This document shows, one piece after another, positions 17,752 through 25,744 of a stretch of 64,000 bases of DNA (the stretch's first letter is position 1; each line of letters opens with the position of its first letter). Under the pieces are notes generated by a model that saw only the letters and a list, made by a program, of their open reading frames with translations, did not search any database and was not told the DNA's origin. The stretch covers positions 1,550,001-1,614,000 of the forward strand of contig NZ_CP008884.1 of assembly GCF_000725385.1 (NCBI RefSeq), given 5' to 3'. The position numbers were made by a program, and so were the translations under genes. This stretch comes from Dyella japonica A8 (lineage in GTDB: Bacteria; Pseudomonadota; Gammaproteobacteria; Xanthomonadales; Rhodanobacteraceae).

Positions 17752-18449
17752 TGCTGCACACGCCCATCCTCGATCCCGCCGAAGCCTACGCGCTGTGGGC
17801 GCCCCATTATCCGGCGCATGCGCACAACCCCGTGATGCAGGCGGAGGAGCGGGCGATGCTGAGCCTGCTGCCGCAGGACCTGAGCGGGCGCAACGTGCTC
17901 GATGCCGGTTGCGGCACCGGACGCTATATGCGCCACGCCATCCAGCGTGGTGCGGCACGGGTGTCCGGCGTGGACCTGTCGCGCGACATGCTGGCGCGCG
18001 CCGCCGGTGAACTGCGTGGCGAGCGGCGGCGCGTACCGATGGAGCTCATGCAGGGCAGGCTGGATGCCTTGCCGCTGGCCGATGCCTGGGCCGACCTTAC
18101 CGTCTGCGGGCTGGCCGTCGGTCATGTGGAACAGCTGGAGCCCGTGCTGGCCGAGCTGTGTCGCGTGACGCAGCCGGGCGGCATGGTGTTGTGTAGCGAC
18201 GTGCATCCCATCGGCCATGCACTCGGCTGGTTGCGCGACTTCAAGGCGGAAGGGCGCCGCTACGCCGTGCGCCACACCGCACACCTCTACAGCCACTGGC
18301 ACGCGGCGTGCGCGGCACTGGGGCTGGAGATCGGCGGCGTGCTGGAGCCGATGCTCGACCCTGCGGACATCCCGGCCGGCGCGCATTTCGACCCGGCGGC
18401 GCTGGAGGTGCCGGTCGCCCTTGTCTTCCAGTTGTGGCGCCGGCCATGA
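17751..18449 (+). CDS. class I SAM-dependent methyltransferase (second)
   Basis: About 232 residues of the Methyltransf_11 type: motif I VLDAGCGTGRYMRHAIQRGA, acidic loop VSGVDLSRDML, then GRLDALPLADAWADLTVCGLAVGHVE and VTQPGGMVLCSDVHP. The ATG at 17751 shares a base with the amidohydrolase stop (TGATG); an in-frame ATG at 17742 would add three residues. It ends by overlapping the radical SAM start. It is unlike the first methyltransferase of the operon outside the SAM site, so the two probably act on different positions. Confidence 0.84.
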   Translation: MLHTPILDPAEAYALWAPHYPAHAHNPVMQAEERAMLSLLPQDLSGRNVLDAGCGTGRYMRHAIQRGAARVSGVDLSRDMLARAAGELRGERRRVPMELMQGRLDALPLADAWADLTVCGLAVGHVEQLEPVLAELCRVTQPGGMVLCSDVHPIGHALGWLRDFKAEGRRYAVRHTAHLYSHWHAACAALGLEIGGVLEPMLDPADIPAGAHFDPAALEVPVALVFQLWRRP

Positions 18450-19984
18450 CCCTGACCATCCCTGCACCCATGAACCCCCAACCGCATACGCTGCTGGTCA
18501 ACCCCACCATTACGTCGCGCCACAGCGCGCGGTTTCCGTTGTCGCTGCTGCATCTGGCCCTGTCGCTTGACCGCGTCGGCAGCAGCCGCATCGTCGATGG
18601 CAACCTGGATCGCGATGTGGTCGACGCCACCTTGCGCGCGCTGGACGAACGCGCCTGCACCGCGGTCGGCATCAGCGTCATGGGTGGCCCGCATGTGGCG
18701 CCGGCCATTGCCATCTCGCGTGCCGTCCGCGCGCATCGGCCGGAGTTGCCCATCGTATGGGGTGGCTATTTCCCCACGCTTTACACGGACACCGTACTGG
18801 CGGCGCCCTATGTGGACTACGCCATTCGCGGGCAGGGCGAAGACAGCCTGCGGGAACTGGTGGACGCACTGCATGCCGGCGACGCGTCGCGGCTGCCGAC
18901 GATCAGCGGCCTGTCGTGGAAGCACGAGGGCGGCATCAGCCACAACCCTGCCCGTGCGTTCTCCCGCAACGGTCCACCCACGCTGTTGCCGTACGACAAG
19001 CTGGGCGATCCACGCCGCTACCTGGCGCGCACCTATCTCGGCCGTCGCACGGTGGCGCACCAGGCCGCGGTGGGGTGCCGTTTCCACTGCACGTTCTGTG
19101 GCGTGGCGGCCATGTTCGGCGGAGCCACCGCCTTGCCACCCGCCGCGCGGCTGGATCGCGACCTGACTTACCTCAAGCATGAGCTTGGCGCCGACTCCGT
19201 CCAGTACTTCGACCACAACTTCTTCGACCGCGAGCAGGACATGATCCCGCTGCTCGAAGTGATGGCGCGCCACGAACTGCCGTGGTGGTGCTTCGCGCGT
19301 GCCGATGCCCTGCTGAACCTGTCGGAGAGCAGCTGGAAGCTGGTGCGCAGGAGCCGCCTGCGCATGGCCTACATCGGCGCGGAATCGCCGAGCCCGACCA
19401 TGCTGAAGGAAATCCGCAAGGGCACGCGGCCGGACCAGACGATGGCCGTGGCCGAAGCGTGCCGGCGACACGGAGTCATCCCGGAGTTCTCCTTCATGGT
19501 GGCGCCGCCGGAGAACACCGAGGAAGAAACCGAGCACACGTTCGAGTTCATTCGCGCGCTCAAGCGCGTCAATCCACAGTCCGAAATCGTCATCTACATC
19601 TACACGCCACTGCCCGACAGCAGCCGGCACGAGAAGGATCGCCTGCGCCATCCGACGGCGACGCTGCGGGATCTCCACGGCGAGCCGGTGGTGTTTCCCT
19701 CGACACCGGACGAGTGGACGCAGAAGCACTGGGTGGATTACGCCTGCCACGCGGACGCGCCCTGGTTGAGCGAAAAGCTGCGCCAGCGCATCGACGATTT
19801 CGTCACCGTGCTGCGTTGCCGCTATCCCACCGTGCAAGACCTGCGGTCGCCGCCGTGGGCCAAGCGCACGCTCGCCGCGGCAGCCTCGTGGCGTTATCGC
19901 CTGCGCCGCTACGACCGCCCGTGGGAGCTGACCCTTGCCAACCGGCTGGTGCGCCTGCGCTTGCCACAGGCCGAGGGGCTCTGA
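18446..19984 (+). CDS. radical SAM enzyme with N-terminal B12-binding-like domain
   Basis: 512 residues. Residues about 15-140 form a B12-binding-like Rossmann domain (VDATLRALDERACTAVGIS, then PIVWGGYFPTLY and AIRGQGEDSLREL), but the cobalamin His motif DxHxxG is not present in its usual place (DGNLDR). The radical SAM cluster motif CxxxCxxC is at Cys211, Cys215 and Cys218. The barrel follows (DSVQYFDHNFF, MAYIGAESPSP, FSFMVAPPENTEEETEHT). The C-terminal 100 residues are basic. It could methylate an unactivated carbon, or rearrange or oxidise a sugar. The ATGA overlap with the preceding methyltransferase argues for a linked step. Confidence 0.85.
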   Translation: MTLTIPAPMNPQPHTLLVNPTITSRHSARFPLSLLHLALSLDRVGSSRIVDGNLDRDVVDATLRALDERACTAVGISVMGGPHVAPAIAISRAVRAHRPELPIVWGGYFPTLYTDTVLAAPYVDYAIRGQGEDSLRELVDALHAGDASRLPTISGLSWKHEGGISHNPARAFSRNGPPTLLPYDKLGDPRRYLARTYLGRRTVAHQAAVGCRFHCTFCGVAAMFGGATALPPAARLDRDLTYLKHELGADSVQYFDHNFFDREQDMIPLLEVMARHELPWWCFARADALLNLSESSWKLVRRSRLRMAYIGAESPSPTMLKEIRKGTRPDQTMAVAEACRRHGVIPEFSFMVAPPENTEEETEHTFEFIRALKRVNPQSEIVIYIYTPLPDSSRHEKDRLRHPTATLRDLHGEPVVFPSTPDEWTQKHWVDYACHADAPWLSEKLRQRIDDFVTVLRCRYPTVQDLRSPPWAKRTLAAAASWRYRLRRYDRPWELTLANRLVRLRLPQAEGL

Positions 19985-19987
19985 TCC

Positions 19988-21115
19988 GTGCCGCCGCTCC
20001 ATGTCACCCAGATCAACTTCTTTCCCGCGCCGAAAGGATGGGGATTGGCGGAGACATTGGCGCAATGGCCGTCGCTGGCCGACGTTGCCGAAGCCGCCGC
20101 CAGCAGCGGCGCGCGGATCACGGTACTGCAGTCGGCATCCCATGCCGAACAGTTGCATCGCCATGGCGTCGAGTACCGTTTCGTCGTGGCGGATGCTGCC
20201 ACGCACTTGCATCGCTTCGATGGCATGGCGTGCGCGCTGGTGGATCTTCGCCCGGACCTGATGCACATCCACAGCCTCGGTGCGGCGGCGGGTGCGCATG
20301 CCCTGTCGCGCGCCTTGCCCGGCGTGCCCATCCTGCTGCAGGACCATGCGGATCGCATGCCTGCGTGGTGGCGGCGTCCGCGCTGGCGGCGCTGGTATGC
20401 CTCCGCGCGTGGCGCGGCGTTCACGGCACCGGAGCTGGCGGGGCCGTATGTGTCGGCGGGCCTGTTCGATCCCTCCATGCGGCTGTTTTCCATCCCCGAA
20501 TCCACCAGCCGCTTCACGCCGGGAAGCCGTGCCAGTGCGCGGGCCGAGACGGGGCTCTACGGTGAACCCTGCGTGGTCTGGGTAGGGCATCTGCAGCCGA
20601 ACAAGGACCCGTTGAGCGTGCTCGACGGCGTGGCGCGTGCGTCGGAGGCGTTGCCGGGCCTGCAACTGTGGTGCGCCTTTGGCACCGCACCGTTGCTGGA
20701 GCAGGTGCAGCGGCGCATCGCGGACGATCCGCGGCTCGCCGGGCGCGTCCACTTGCTGGGCCGGGTGCCGCATGAGCGCGTGCAGTCGCTGCTGCGCGCG
20801 GCGGATATCTTCGTATCGGGCAGCCACCGGGAAAGCTGCGGCTACGCCTTGCTCGAAGCGATGGCCTGCGGCGCGACACCGGTGGTGACCGATATTCCCT
20901 CGTTCCGCGCGTTGACCGGTGACATCGGCCATCGGTGGGCGTGCGGCGATGCGGCGGCGCTCGCCAAGGCGCTGATCGATGCGGTCGCGCGGGGCCCGTC
21001 ACCGCAGGCGGCGCGCGCGCACTTCGAGCGCCATTTGTCGCTGGAGGCGGTGGGCCGGCGCTGGGGCGATGCCTACGCGCAACTGGCACGCGGCCCACGG
21101 GGAGCCCCGTCATGA
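19988..21115 (+). CDS. family 4 glycosyltransferase
   Basis: 375 residues with a GT-B fold. The C-terminal donor domain has VVWVGHLQPNKDPLSVLDG, VHLLGRVPHERVQSLLRAADIFVSGSH and the EX7E-type signature ESCGYALLEAMACGATPVVT. The start is GTG at 19988, three bases after the radical SAM stop; no ATG fits the conserved N-terminus. It overlaps the next glycosyltransferase by four bases. It probably uses a nucleotide sugar to extend the lipid-linked repeat unit. Confidence 0.86.
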   Translation: MPPLHVTQINFFPAPKGWGLAETLAQWPSLADVAEAAASSGARITVLQSASHAEQLHRHGVEYRFVVADAATHLHRFDGMACALVDLRPDLMHIHSLGAAAGAHALSRALPGVPILLQDHADRMPAWWRRPRWRRWYASARGAAFTAPELAGPYVSAGLFDPSMRLFSIPESTSRFTPGSRASARAETGLYGEPCVVWVGHLQPNKDPLSVLDGVARASEALPGLQLWCAFGTAPLLEQVQRRIADDPRLAGRVHLLGRVPHERVQSLLRAADIFVSGSHRESCGYALLEAMACGATPVVTDIPSFRALTGDIGHRWACGDAAALAKALIDAVARGPSPQAARAHFERHLSLEAVGRRWGDAYAQLARGPRGAPS

Positions 21116-22275
21116 AACTGGCGCTGGTGGTGCCCGGCGGCGTCGATCGCACCGGCGAGTTCCGCGTGATTCCCGTGCTGCTGTCCTTGATCCGGCGGCT
21201 TGCCTGCGAGCACGAAGTGCACGTATACGCACTGCGGCAGGAAGCGTCCGCCGACTGCTGGCAGCTCATGGGCGCGCACATCCACAACATCGGCGACGGC
21301 TGGCCACGGCTGCGTGCCATCCGCGCCATCCGCGAGGAACACCGCCGCGCGCCGTTCGACCTGGTACACGCGATATTTTCCGGCTCGTGCAGCTTCGTTG
21401 CCGTCGCCGCCGCGATGTCGCTGGGCCTGCCGAGCCTGGTGCACATCGGTGGCGGCGAACTGGTAGCCATGCACGAGATCGGCTACGGCGGCCGGCGCTT
21501 CCTGAAGGGGCGTGTGCGCGAAGCGCTGGTGCTGCGCGGCGCCGGCACGGTCACGGCAGCGAGTGCACCCATCATCGATTCGCTGCGCGCGCTGGGCCTG
21601 CAGGCGCGCCGCGTGCCACTGGGCGTGGACCTGCGCTACTGGCCGCCGCGGCCGCCGCATGGCAGGCGCGAGGGGCGCGCGCAGCTCATCCACGTCGCCA
21701 GCCTCAACCGCGTGAAGGACCAGTCGACGCTGCTGCACGCACTCGCGGTGCTCGCCGAGACAGGCGTGGATTTCCACATGGACATCGTGGGGCAGGACAC
21801 GCTCGACGGCGAGATGCAGCGCCTGGCCCACGAACTGAGCCTGGACGGGCGCGTGCGTTTTCATGGCTTCCGGACGCAGCGCGAGCTGAGGCCGATGATG
21901 GAGCAGGCCGACCTGCTGGTGATGTCATCGCTCCACGAGGCCGGGCCGCTGGTGCTGCTGGAAGCGGCCGTGGTCGGCGTACCCACCGTCGGCACCGCCG
22001 TGGGACATATCGCGGAATGGTCGCCATCGGCCGCGCGGTCGGTGCCGGTGGGGGACTGGGCCGCGCTCGCGGAGGCCATCCGGCACGTGCTTGCCGATGA
22101 CGAGCTGCGCCTGCGGCTGGCCGTGGCGGCGCAACGCCGTGCCATCACGGAAGATGCCGACTACACCGCGCGCACGTTCCAGACGCTTTATCTGCAGGCC
22201 GTGGCGACGGGGTCGGGCCGCGGGGGCGCCTTGCATGCCGCGTCATCCCCGCGTACGCCGAAGAAAATGGGGTGA
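21112..22275 (+). CDS. family 4 glycosyltransferase (last gene of the plus-strand glycan operon)
   Basis: 387 residues, GT-B. The N-terminal acceptor domain begins MKLALVVPGGVDRTGEFRVIP. The donor site has LIHVASLNRVKDQSTLLHAL, VRFHGFRTQRELRPMMEQADLLVMSSLHE and the signature EAGPLVLLEAAVVGVPTVGT. It overlaps the preceding transferase by four bases. A palindromic repeat and the 3' remnant of a nucleotidyltransferase gene lie just downstream, so the operon ends here in the present arrangement. Confidence 0.86.
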   Translation: MKLALVVPGGVDRTGEFRVIPVLLSLIRRLACEHEVHVYALRQEASADCWQLMGAHIHNIGDGWPRLRAIRAIREEHRRAPFDLVHAIFSGSCSFVAVAAAMSLGLPSLVHIGGGELVAMHEIGYGGRRFLKGRVREALVLRGAGTVTAASAPIIDSLRALGLQARRVPLGVDLRYWPPRPPHGRREGRAQLIHVASLNRVKDQSTLLHALAVLAETGVDFHMDIVGQDTLDGEMQRLAHELSLDGRVRFHGFRTQRELRPMMEQADLLVMSSLHEAGPLVLLEAAVVGVPTVGTAVGHIAEWSPSAARSVPVGDWAALAEAIRHVLADDELRLRLAVAAQRRAITEDADYTARTFQTLYLQAVATGSGRGGALHAASSPRTPKKMG

Positions 22276-22330
22276 GTGCCGGGTGGCGCATGTCTGGCGC
22301 CTGTTCGAAGTCACCAACAAGCCCCATGTT

Positions 22331-22463
22331 CCCTCACCGTCATCCCCGCGAAAGCGGGGATCCAGTGCCTTTTCCCGTTCCGCTCAAAGCTTAAAGGCAC
22401 TGGATGACCAGCCCTTCGGCTGTTGAAAGTCGCCTCCCGCTTTCGCGGGAATGACGGTGAGGG
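22331..22463. repeat. dispersed palindromic element, copy 1
   Basis: An inverted repeat of about 133 bp. The left end ccctcaccgtcat (22331-22343) is matched by atgacggtgaggg (22451-22463). Inside the left end is the hairpin ccccgcgaaagcgggg. The sequences gatccagtgcc and ggcactgga form an inner pair. A 103-bp relative lies at 38094-38196 and a half-copy at 32098-32140. It is a REP/MITE-like intergenic repeat with no coding potential, placed just after the glycan operon and at the edge of the direct repeat that bounds the VgrG island. Confidence 0.75.
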
Positions 22464-22901
22464 GGTGCGGGTGCCAGGCAAGGTTTTGAACAGGCTCTCA
22501 GGCCCACGCAGCCGGCGCCTGCCCGAGTGCCGCGCGCACGGCATACATGGTGTCCGTGCGCGTCACCGGGTGCGTCAGCCAGGCGACGATGCGATGCAGC
22601 TGGCTGGAGGTGACCCAGGTGGATTCCTGCAGCCACAGCTGGGTGCGCACCATGTCCGCGCGCTCCTGTCGTGCTTCCGCCGAGGGCCGCACGCGGTTGC
22701 GCACGTATTGCCCGACTTCACGCACGGAACGCGCCCATTCGATGCCCGGCCAGGCATGCAGCCACAGTTCGGACAAGGACACCTGCGTCAGGGTGAGATG
22801 CTTCGATGCGAACCGCAGCACGGCGGGACAGTCGCGCTCAAGCTCATACAGCAGCGTGGCCGGCACCGCGCCGTGGTAGTAGCGCGACACCAGCAGCAGC
22901 G
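22441..22901. repeat. left copy of ~460-bp direct repeat flanking the VgrG island
   Basis: Bases from about 22441 to 22901 match 32118-32578 in the same orientation at a constant offset of 9677 bp. The part inside the gene (404 bp) has no gaps and, by eye, three substitutions, all near the gene's 3' end and synonymous. The repeat spans half of a palindromic element, the segment aaggttttgaacaggctc, and the last ~133 codons of the nucleotidyltransferase. Homology stops abruptly at 22901, where a lipoprotein gene begins. Confidence 0.9.
22498..22901 (-). pseudogene. 3' fragment of the nucleotidyltransferase gene
   Basis: This fragment encodes the last ~133 residues of the 415-residue nucleotidyltransferase at 32175-33422, identical in protein sequence to the stop codon (tail QAPAAWA). 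The DID catalytic motif and all the N-terminal two thirds are missing. A fused frame could start at a GTG at 22923 and read VLAHHPIT before the homologous part, but there is no reason to think it is expressed. It is best read as a duplication remnant. Confidence 0.88.
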
Positions 22902-22966
22902 TTATCGGATGGTGTGCAAGCACTCGCCAGCAACACCAGCAGGCAAGGCAGCAAAAGGGGCTTCAT
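22902..22966 (-). pseudogene. truncated 5' end of a fourth Sel1-type lipoprotein gene
   Basis: From an ATG at 22966 the minus strand reads MKPLLLPCLLVLLASACTPSDN, a lipoprotein signal with lipobox LASAC. It parallels the start of the Sel1 gene at 27048 (MKRLLPPCLLVLLISACSHSDN). After the SDN codons the sequence switches to the nucleotidyltransferase fragment, out of frame, and ends at a stop about 25 codons on. It is therefore a broken fourth paralogue at the distal end of the island, cut at the recombination junction. Confidence 0.78.
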
Positions 22967-23023
22967 CGATCCGTCCGTGCAACTGCGCGTGTTTGACCTG
23001 ACGCGCACTTGTCCCATCACGCC

Positions 23024-23125
23024 TCATCCGTATAAGGGGGACATGAGGCCTTCCTGGGAGCAAGCGACCAGCGCCAGCCCAAGGAACCCCATCATGGCTA
23101 GATAGCTCGTGCGCGACTTAGGCAT
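23024..23125 (-). CDS. small predicted lipoprotein, 33 aa
   Basis: An ORF of 33 codons lies 10 bp after the stop of the last full Sel1 gene. It has a hydrophobic segment FLGLALVAC that ends in a lipobox Cys, leaving a mature peptide of only 12 residues (CSQEGLMSPLYG). No strong ribosome-binding site precedes it. It could be a tiny lipoprotein or the remnant of a longer immunity-type lipoprotein that lost its 3' part. No homologue is recognised. Confidence 0.35.
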   Translation of the reverse strand: MPKSRTSYLAMMGFLGLALVACSQEGLMSPLYG

Positions 23126-23135
23126 GGGGGAACGG

Positions 23136-24452
23136 TCACGCCTTGTCATCGATGTAGCTCACTAGCTCCCACGTCACGGCCACGTGCTCGTAGCGCATAC
23201 CGAACAGGTTTTCGAGCACGTCGAACAGATCGAAGCGGCGTGGCCGATAGGCGGCGTAGGTGGGCAGGGTCTCGCCCTTGGTGAAGGTGTATCGATCACG
23301 CGAGCGGAAGCCATCGTTGAAGCGCACGCACCATTCGCCATGTTCGGGGCAGCGTTCGCCGGTTTGCGCGCGTGTGCCCAATGCCGCTTTGGGTGGTGGT
23401 GGTATGGGCAGGCCCGTGGCGGGATCGAGGTTCTTGGCCTTGGCCAGGCGTTGCATCAGGTCTTCTGAAGGTGGCGCCGGTGGCGTGGCGGCATCGCGCT
23501 CTTTTTGCCACTGGAAGGTGCCGTCCCACGTGGGCAGCGCTGCGGGTGGCAGCGGCACGATCTGGTCGATGTCGGGGACTTTGGGGTTAAGGCCGTAGTT
23601 GTTGTCGATGAATTGGCCGATCAACTCGTAGCGGCGGGAGCGTTCGGGATCATTGGGGAGATCCAGATGGCTAAGGCTGCCAGGTGGCGGAGCCTTGAAC
23701 GCCCCTTCCAGTATGGATGCTGATAAGTTATCGCCCGCTGCCACGCCCTTTTGAAACGCCTCCGCGGCCTTTGCGTTATTGGCGTCTGGCCCACGGGAAC
23801 CATCACCAATATCTCGGAGCATGACGCCAAGAAAGTTGGCCGCATCTCCGTGCCCTTGTTCGGCAGCACAGCGATACATCTGCACGCCCACTTTGAAGGC
23901 ATCGGCATCTTTGGCAGAGGTGAGCTTGTCGGCGACGTAATACTGTCCCTCCGGACTGCCCTTATCCGCCGCCTTGCGGTAATACCGCAAGGCCAATTCC
24001 TCGTCCTGCTTCACGCCATAACCCAATTCCAGATAGTGGCCCATGTCGTAGTAGCCACCGGGGATACCATCCTTGATGAGATGCTCGGTCAAGGCGATGG
24101 TTTCCTTGGGGCGGCTAGGCGAATCCGCAAAGCCTTCAGATACCAACAATTGCAGATTGTGATTGGCTTTGTAATGACCGTAGGCCGCCGCGATGCGGTA
24201 GTAGCGTGCGACCGCATTGAAGTCTTTGGGACCGTCTTTCTTTTCTAGATGGAGGCCGTACTTGAACAACTGATCCGCTTCCATATTGAGTGGTGGCAGA
24301 TGATCGGCTTCATGTGTGCAAGTAAAGGCAAGGTTGGCACGCACGGCGGCCAGTTCAGCGGGAGTAGGCATGGCGTTATCCGAGTGGGAGCAAGCGCTCG
24401 TCAACAGCACGAGCAGCCCCAGCGATAAACCGACATGCCATCGATGCCTCAT
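23136..24452 (-). CDS. Sel1-repeat lipoprotein, putative T6SS immunity protein (third in tandem)
   Basis: 438 residues. The lipoprotein signal has lipobox LLTSAC. Sel1-type helical repeats cover about residues 85-260 (RYYRIAAAYGHYKA, GYYDMGHYLELGYGVKQDEELAL, YRKAADKGSPEGQYYVADKL, YRCAAEQGHGDAANFLGVML). A Pro-rich linker and a conserved C-terminal domain of about 110 residues follow (GERCPEHGEWCVRFNDGF, LENLFGMRYEHVAVTWEL). The ATG at 24452 overlaps the previous paralogue's stop (ATGA). Three such genes directly follow a PLD effector, as in Pseudomonas aeruginosa PldB with its three Tli5b Sel1 proteins, so a role in neutralising the effector in the periplasm is likely. Confidence 0.82.
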   Translation of the reverse strand: MRHRWHVGLSLGLLVLLTSACSHSDNAMPTPAELAAVRANLAFTCTHEADHLPPLNMEADQLFKYGLHLEKKDGPKDFNAVARYYRIAAAYGHYKANHNLQLLVSEGFADSPSRPKETIALTEHLIKDGIPGGYYDMGHYLELGYGVKQDEELALRYYRKAADKGSPEGQYYVADKLTSAKDADAFKVGVQMYRCAAEQGHGDAANFLGVMLRDIGDGSRGPDANNAKAAEAFQKGVAAGDNLSASILEGAFKAPPPGSLSHLDLPNDPERSRRYELIGQFIDNNYGLNPKVPDIDQIVPLPPAALPTWDGTFQWQKERDAATPPAPPSEDLMQRLAKAKNLDPATGLPIPPPPKAALGTRAQTGERCPEHGEWCVRFNDGFRSRDRYTFTKGETLPTYAAYRPRRFDLFDVLENLFGMRYEHVAVTWELVSYIDDKA

Positions 24453-25744
24453 GCGACCGGCTCCTTCCCATAGCCCACCAGTTCCCACGTCACGGCAACG
24501 TGCTCGTAGCGCATGCCAAACAGGTTTTCGAGCACATCAAACACATCGAAGCGGCGTGGCCGATAGGCGGCGTAGGTGGGCAGGGTCTCGCCCTTGGTGA
24601 AGGTGTACCGATCAGGCGAGCGGAAGCCATCGTTGAAGCGCACGCACCATTCACCATGTTCGGGGCAGCGTTCGCCGGTTTGCGCGCGGGTGCCCAGTGC
24701 CGCTTTGGGTGGCGGTGGTATGGGCAGACCCGTGACAGGATCGAGATGCTTGGCCTTGGCGAGGCGTTGCATCAACTCTTCGCTGGGCTTCGCGGGTGGT
24801 GTGGCGGCGGCCTGTTCCTTTTCCCACTGAAAGGTGCCATCCCATGCGGGCAACGGTGCCGGCGGCAGCGGTACGATCTGGTCGATGTCGGGGACTTTGG
24901 GGTTGCGACCGTCGTTGCGGCGAAAAAATAGACGAATCTCGTGGTATCGGCGATAGCGCTCGGGATCGCTAGAGAGGGCGAGGTAGTACATGTCTTTGAG
25001 TGGTGGTGCGGTGAACCCCTGTTCCAGGAACGACGCCGACGATGTATCACCTGCCGCCACACCTTGCTGGAATACAGTGATAGCCTCCGTGTAGTTCTTA
25101 TCATTTTTTAGGTCGATGCCCAATGTACTAGCTGCTTCACCATGTCCTTGCCCTGCGGCGCAGCGGTACATCTGCACGCCCACATCGAAGGCTTCGGCGT
25201 CCTTTGCGGATGTGAGCTTGTCGCCCACGTAATACTGTGCCTCTGAGTTTCCAAGGTCTGCCGCTTTGCGGAAGTACCGCAGCGCCTTCTCCTGATTCTG
25301 CTCGACACCGTAGCCAAGCTCCAGAAAGTGGCCCATGTCGTAGTAGCCACCGGGAATACCGTCCTTGATAAGCTGGTCCACCAAGGCGATAGTTTCCTTC
25401 GCGCGATTCGGCGAATCGGCAAAGCCTTCCGACACCAACTGTTGCAGATTGCCGTTGGCCTTGTAATGACCGTAGGCCGCTGCAATGCGGTAGTAACGCG
25501 CTACCGCGTTGAAATCCTTGGGGCCGTTAACCTTTTCCAGATATCGGGCGTACTTGAACAACTCATCTGCTTCCGAGTTAAGCGGCGGCAGATGATCCGC
25601 CTCATGCGTGCAGGTAAAAGCAAGATTGGCGCGCGCGGCGGCTAGTTCAGTGGGAGTAGGCATGGCGTTATCCGAGTGGGAGCAGGCGCTGATCAACAGC
25701 ACGAGCAGCCCCAGCGAAAAACCGGCATGCCATCGATGCCTCAT
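24449..25744 (-). CDS. Sel1-repeat lipoprotein, putative T6SS immunity protein (second in tandem)
   Basis: 431 residues with the same plan as its neighbours: lipobox LLISAC, Sel1 repeats, Pro-rich linker and the shared C-terminal domain. Its middle repeat differs: where the other two have a Gly-rich GDGS insert, it has the shorter KNDKNYTEAITVFQQG. Its N-terminus (MRHRWHAGFSLGLLVLL) is nearly that of the third copy, while the NDGRNPKVPDIDQIVPLPPA stretch matches the first copy, which suggests exchange between paralogues. Both ends overlap neighbours by four bases. Confidence 0.82.
   Translation of the reverse strand: MRHRWHAGFSLGLLVLLISACSHSDNAMPTPTELAAARANLAFTCTHEADHLPPLNSEADELFKYARYLEKVNGPKDFNAVARYYRIAAAYGHYKANGNLQQLVSEGFADSPNRAKETIALVDQLIKDGIPGGYYDMGHFLELGYGVEQNQEKALRYFRKAADLGNSEAQYYVGDKLTSAKDAEAFDVGVQMYRCAAGQGHGEAASTLGIDLKNDKNYTEAITVFQQGVAAGDTSSASFLEQGFTAPPLKDMYYLALSSDPERYRRYHEIRLFFRRNDGRNPKVPDIDQIVPLPPAPLPAWDGTFQWEKEQAAATPPAKPSEELMQRLAKAKHLDPVTGLPIPPPPKAALGTRAQTGERCPEHGEWCVRFNDGFRSPDRYTFTKGETLPTYAAYRPRRFDVFDVLENLFGMRYEHVAVTWELVGYGKEPVA

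Noticed and set aside
18287..20932. 881-codon open frame on the minus strand
   Set aside because: It is antisense to the radical SAM and glycosyltransferase genes, which have full catalytic motifs on the plus strand.
22498..22923. Functional 141-residue protein
   Set aside because: All but the first eight residues are an exact 3' copy of the nucleotidyltransferase; it lacks the catalytic part and starts at a GTG created by the junction.
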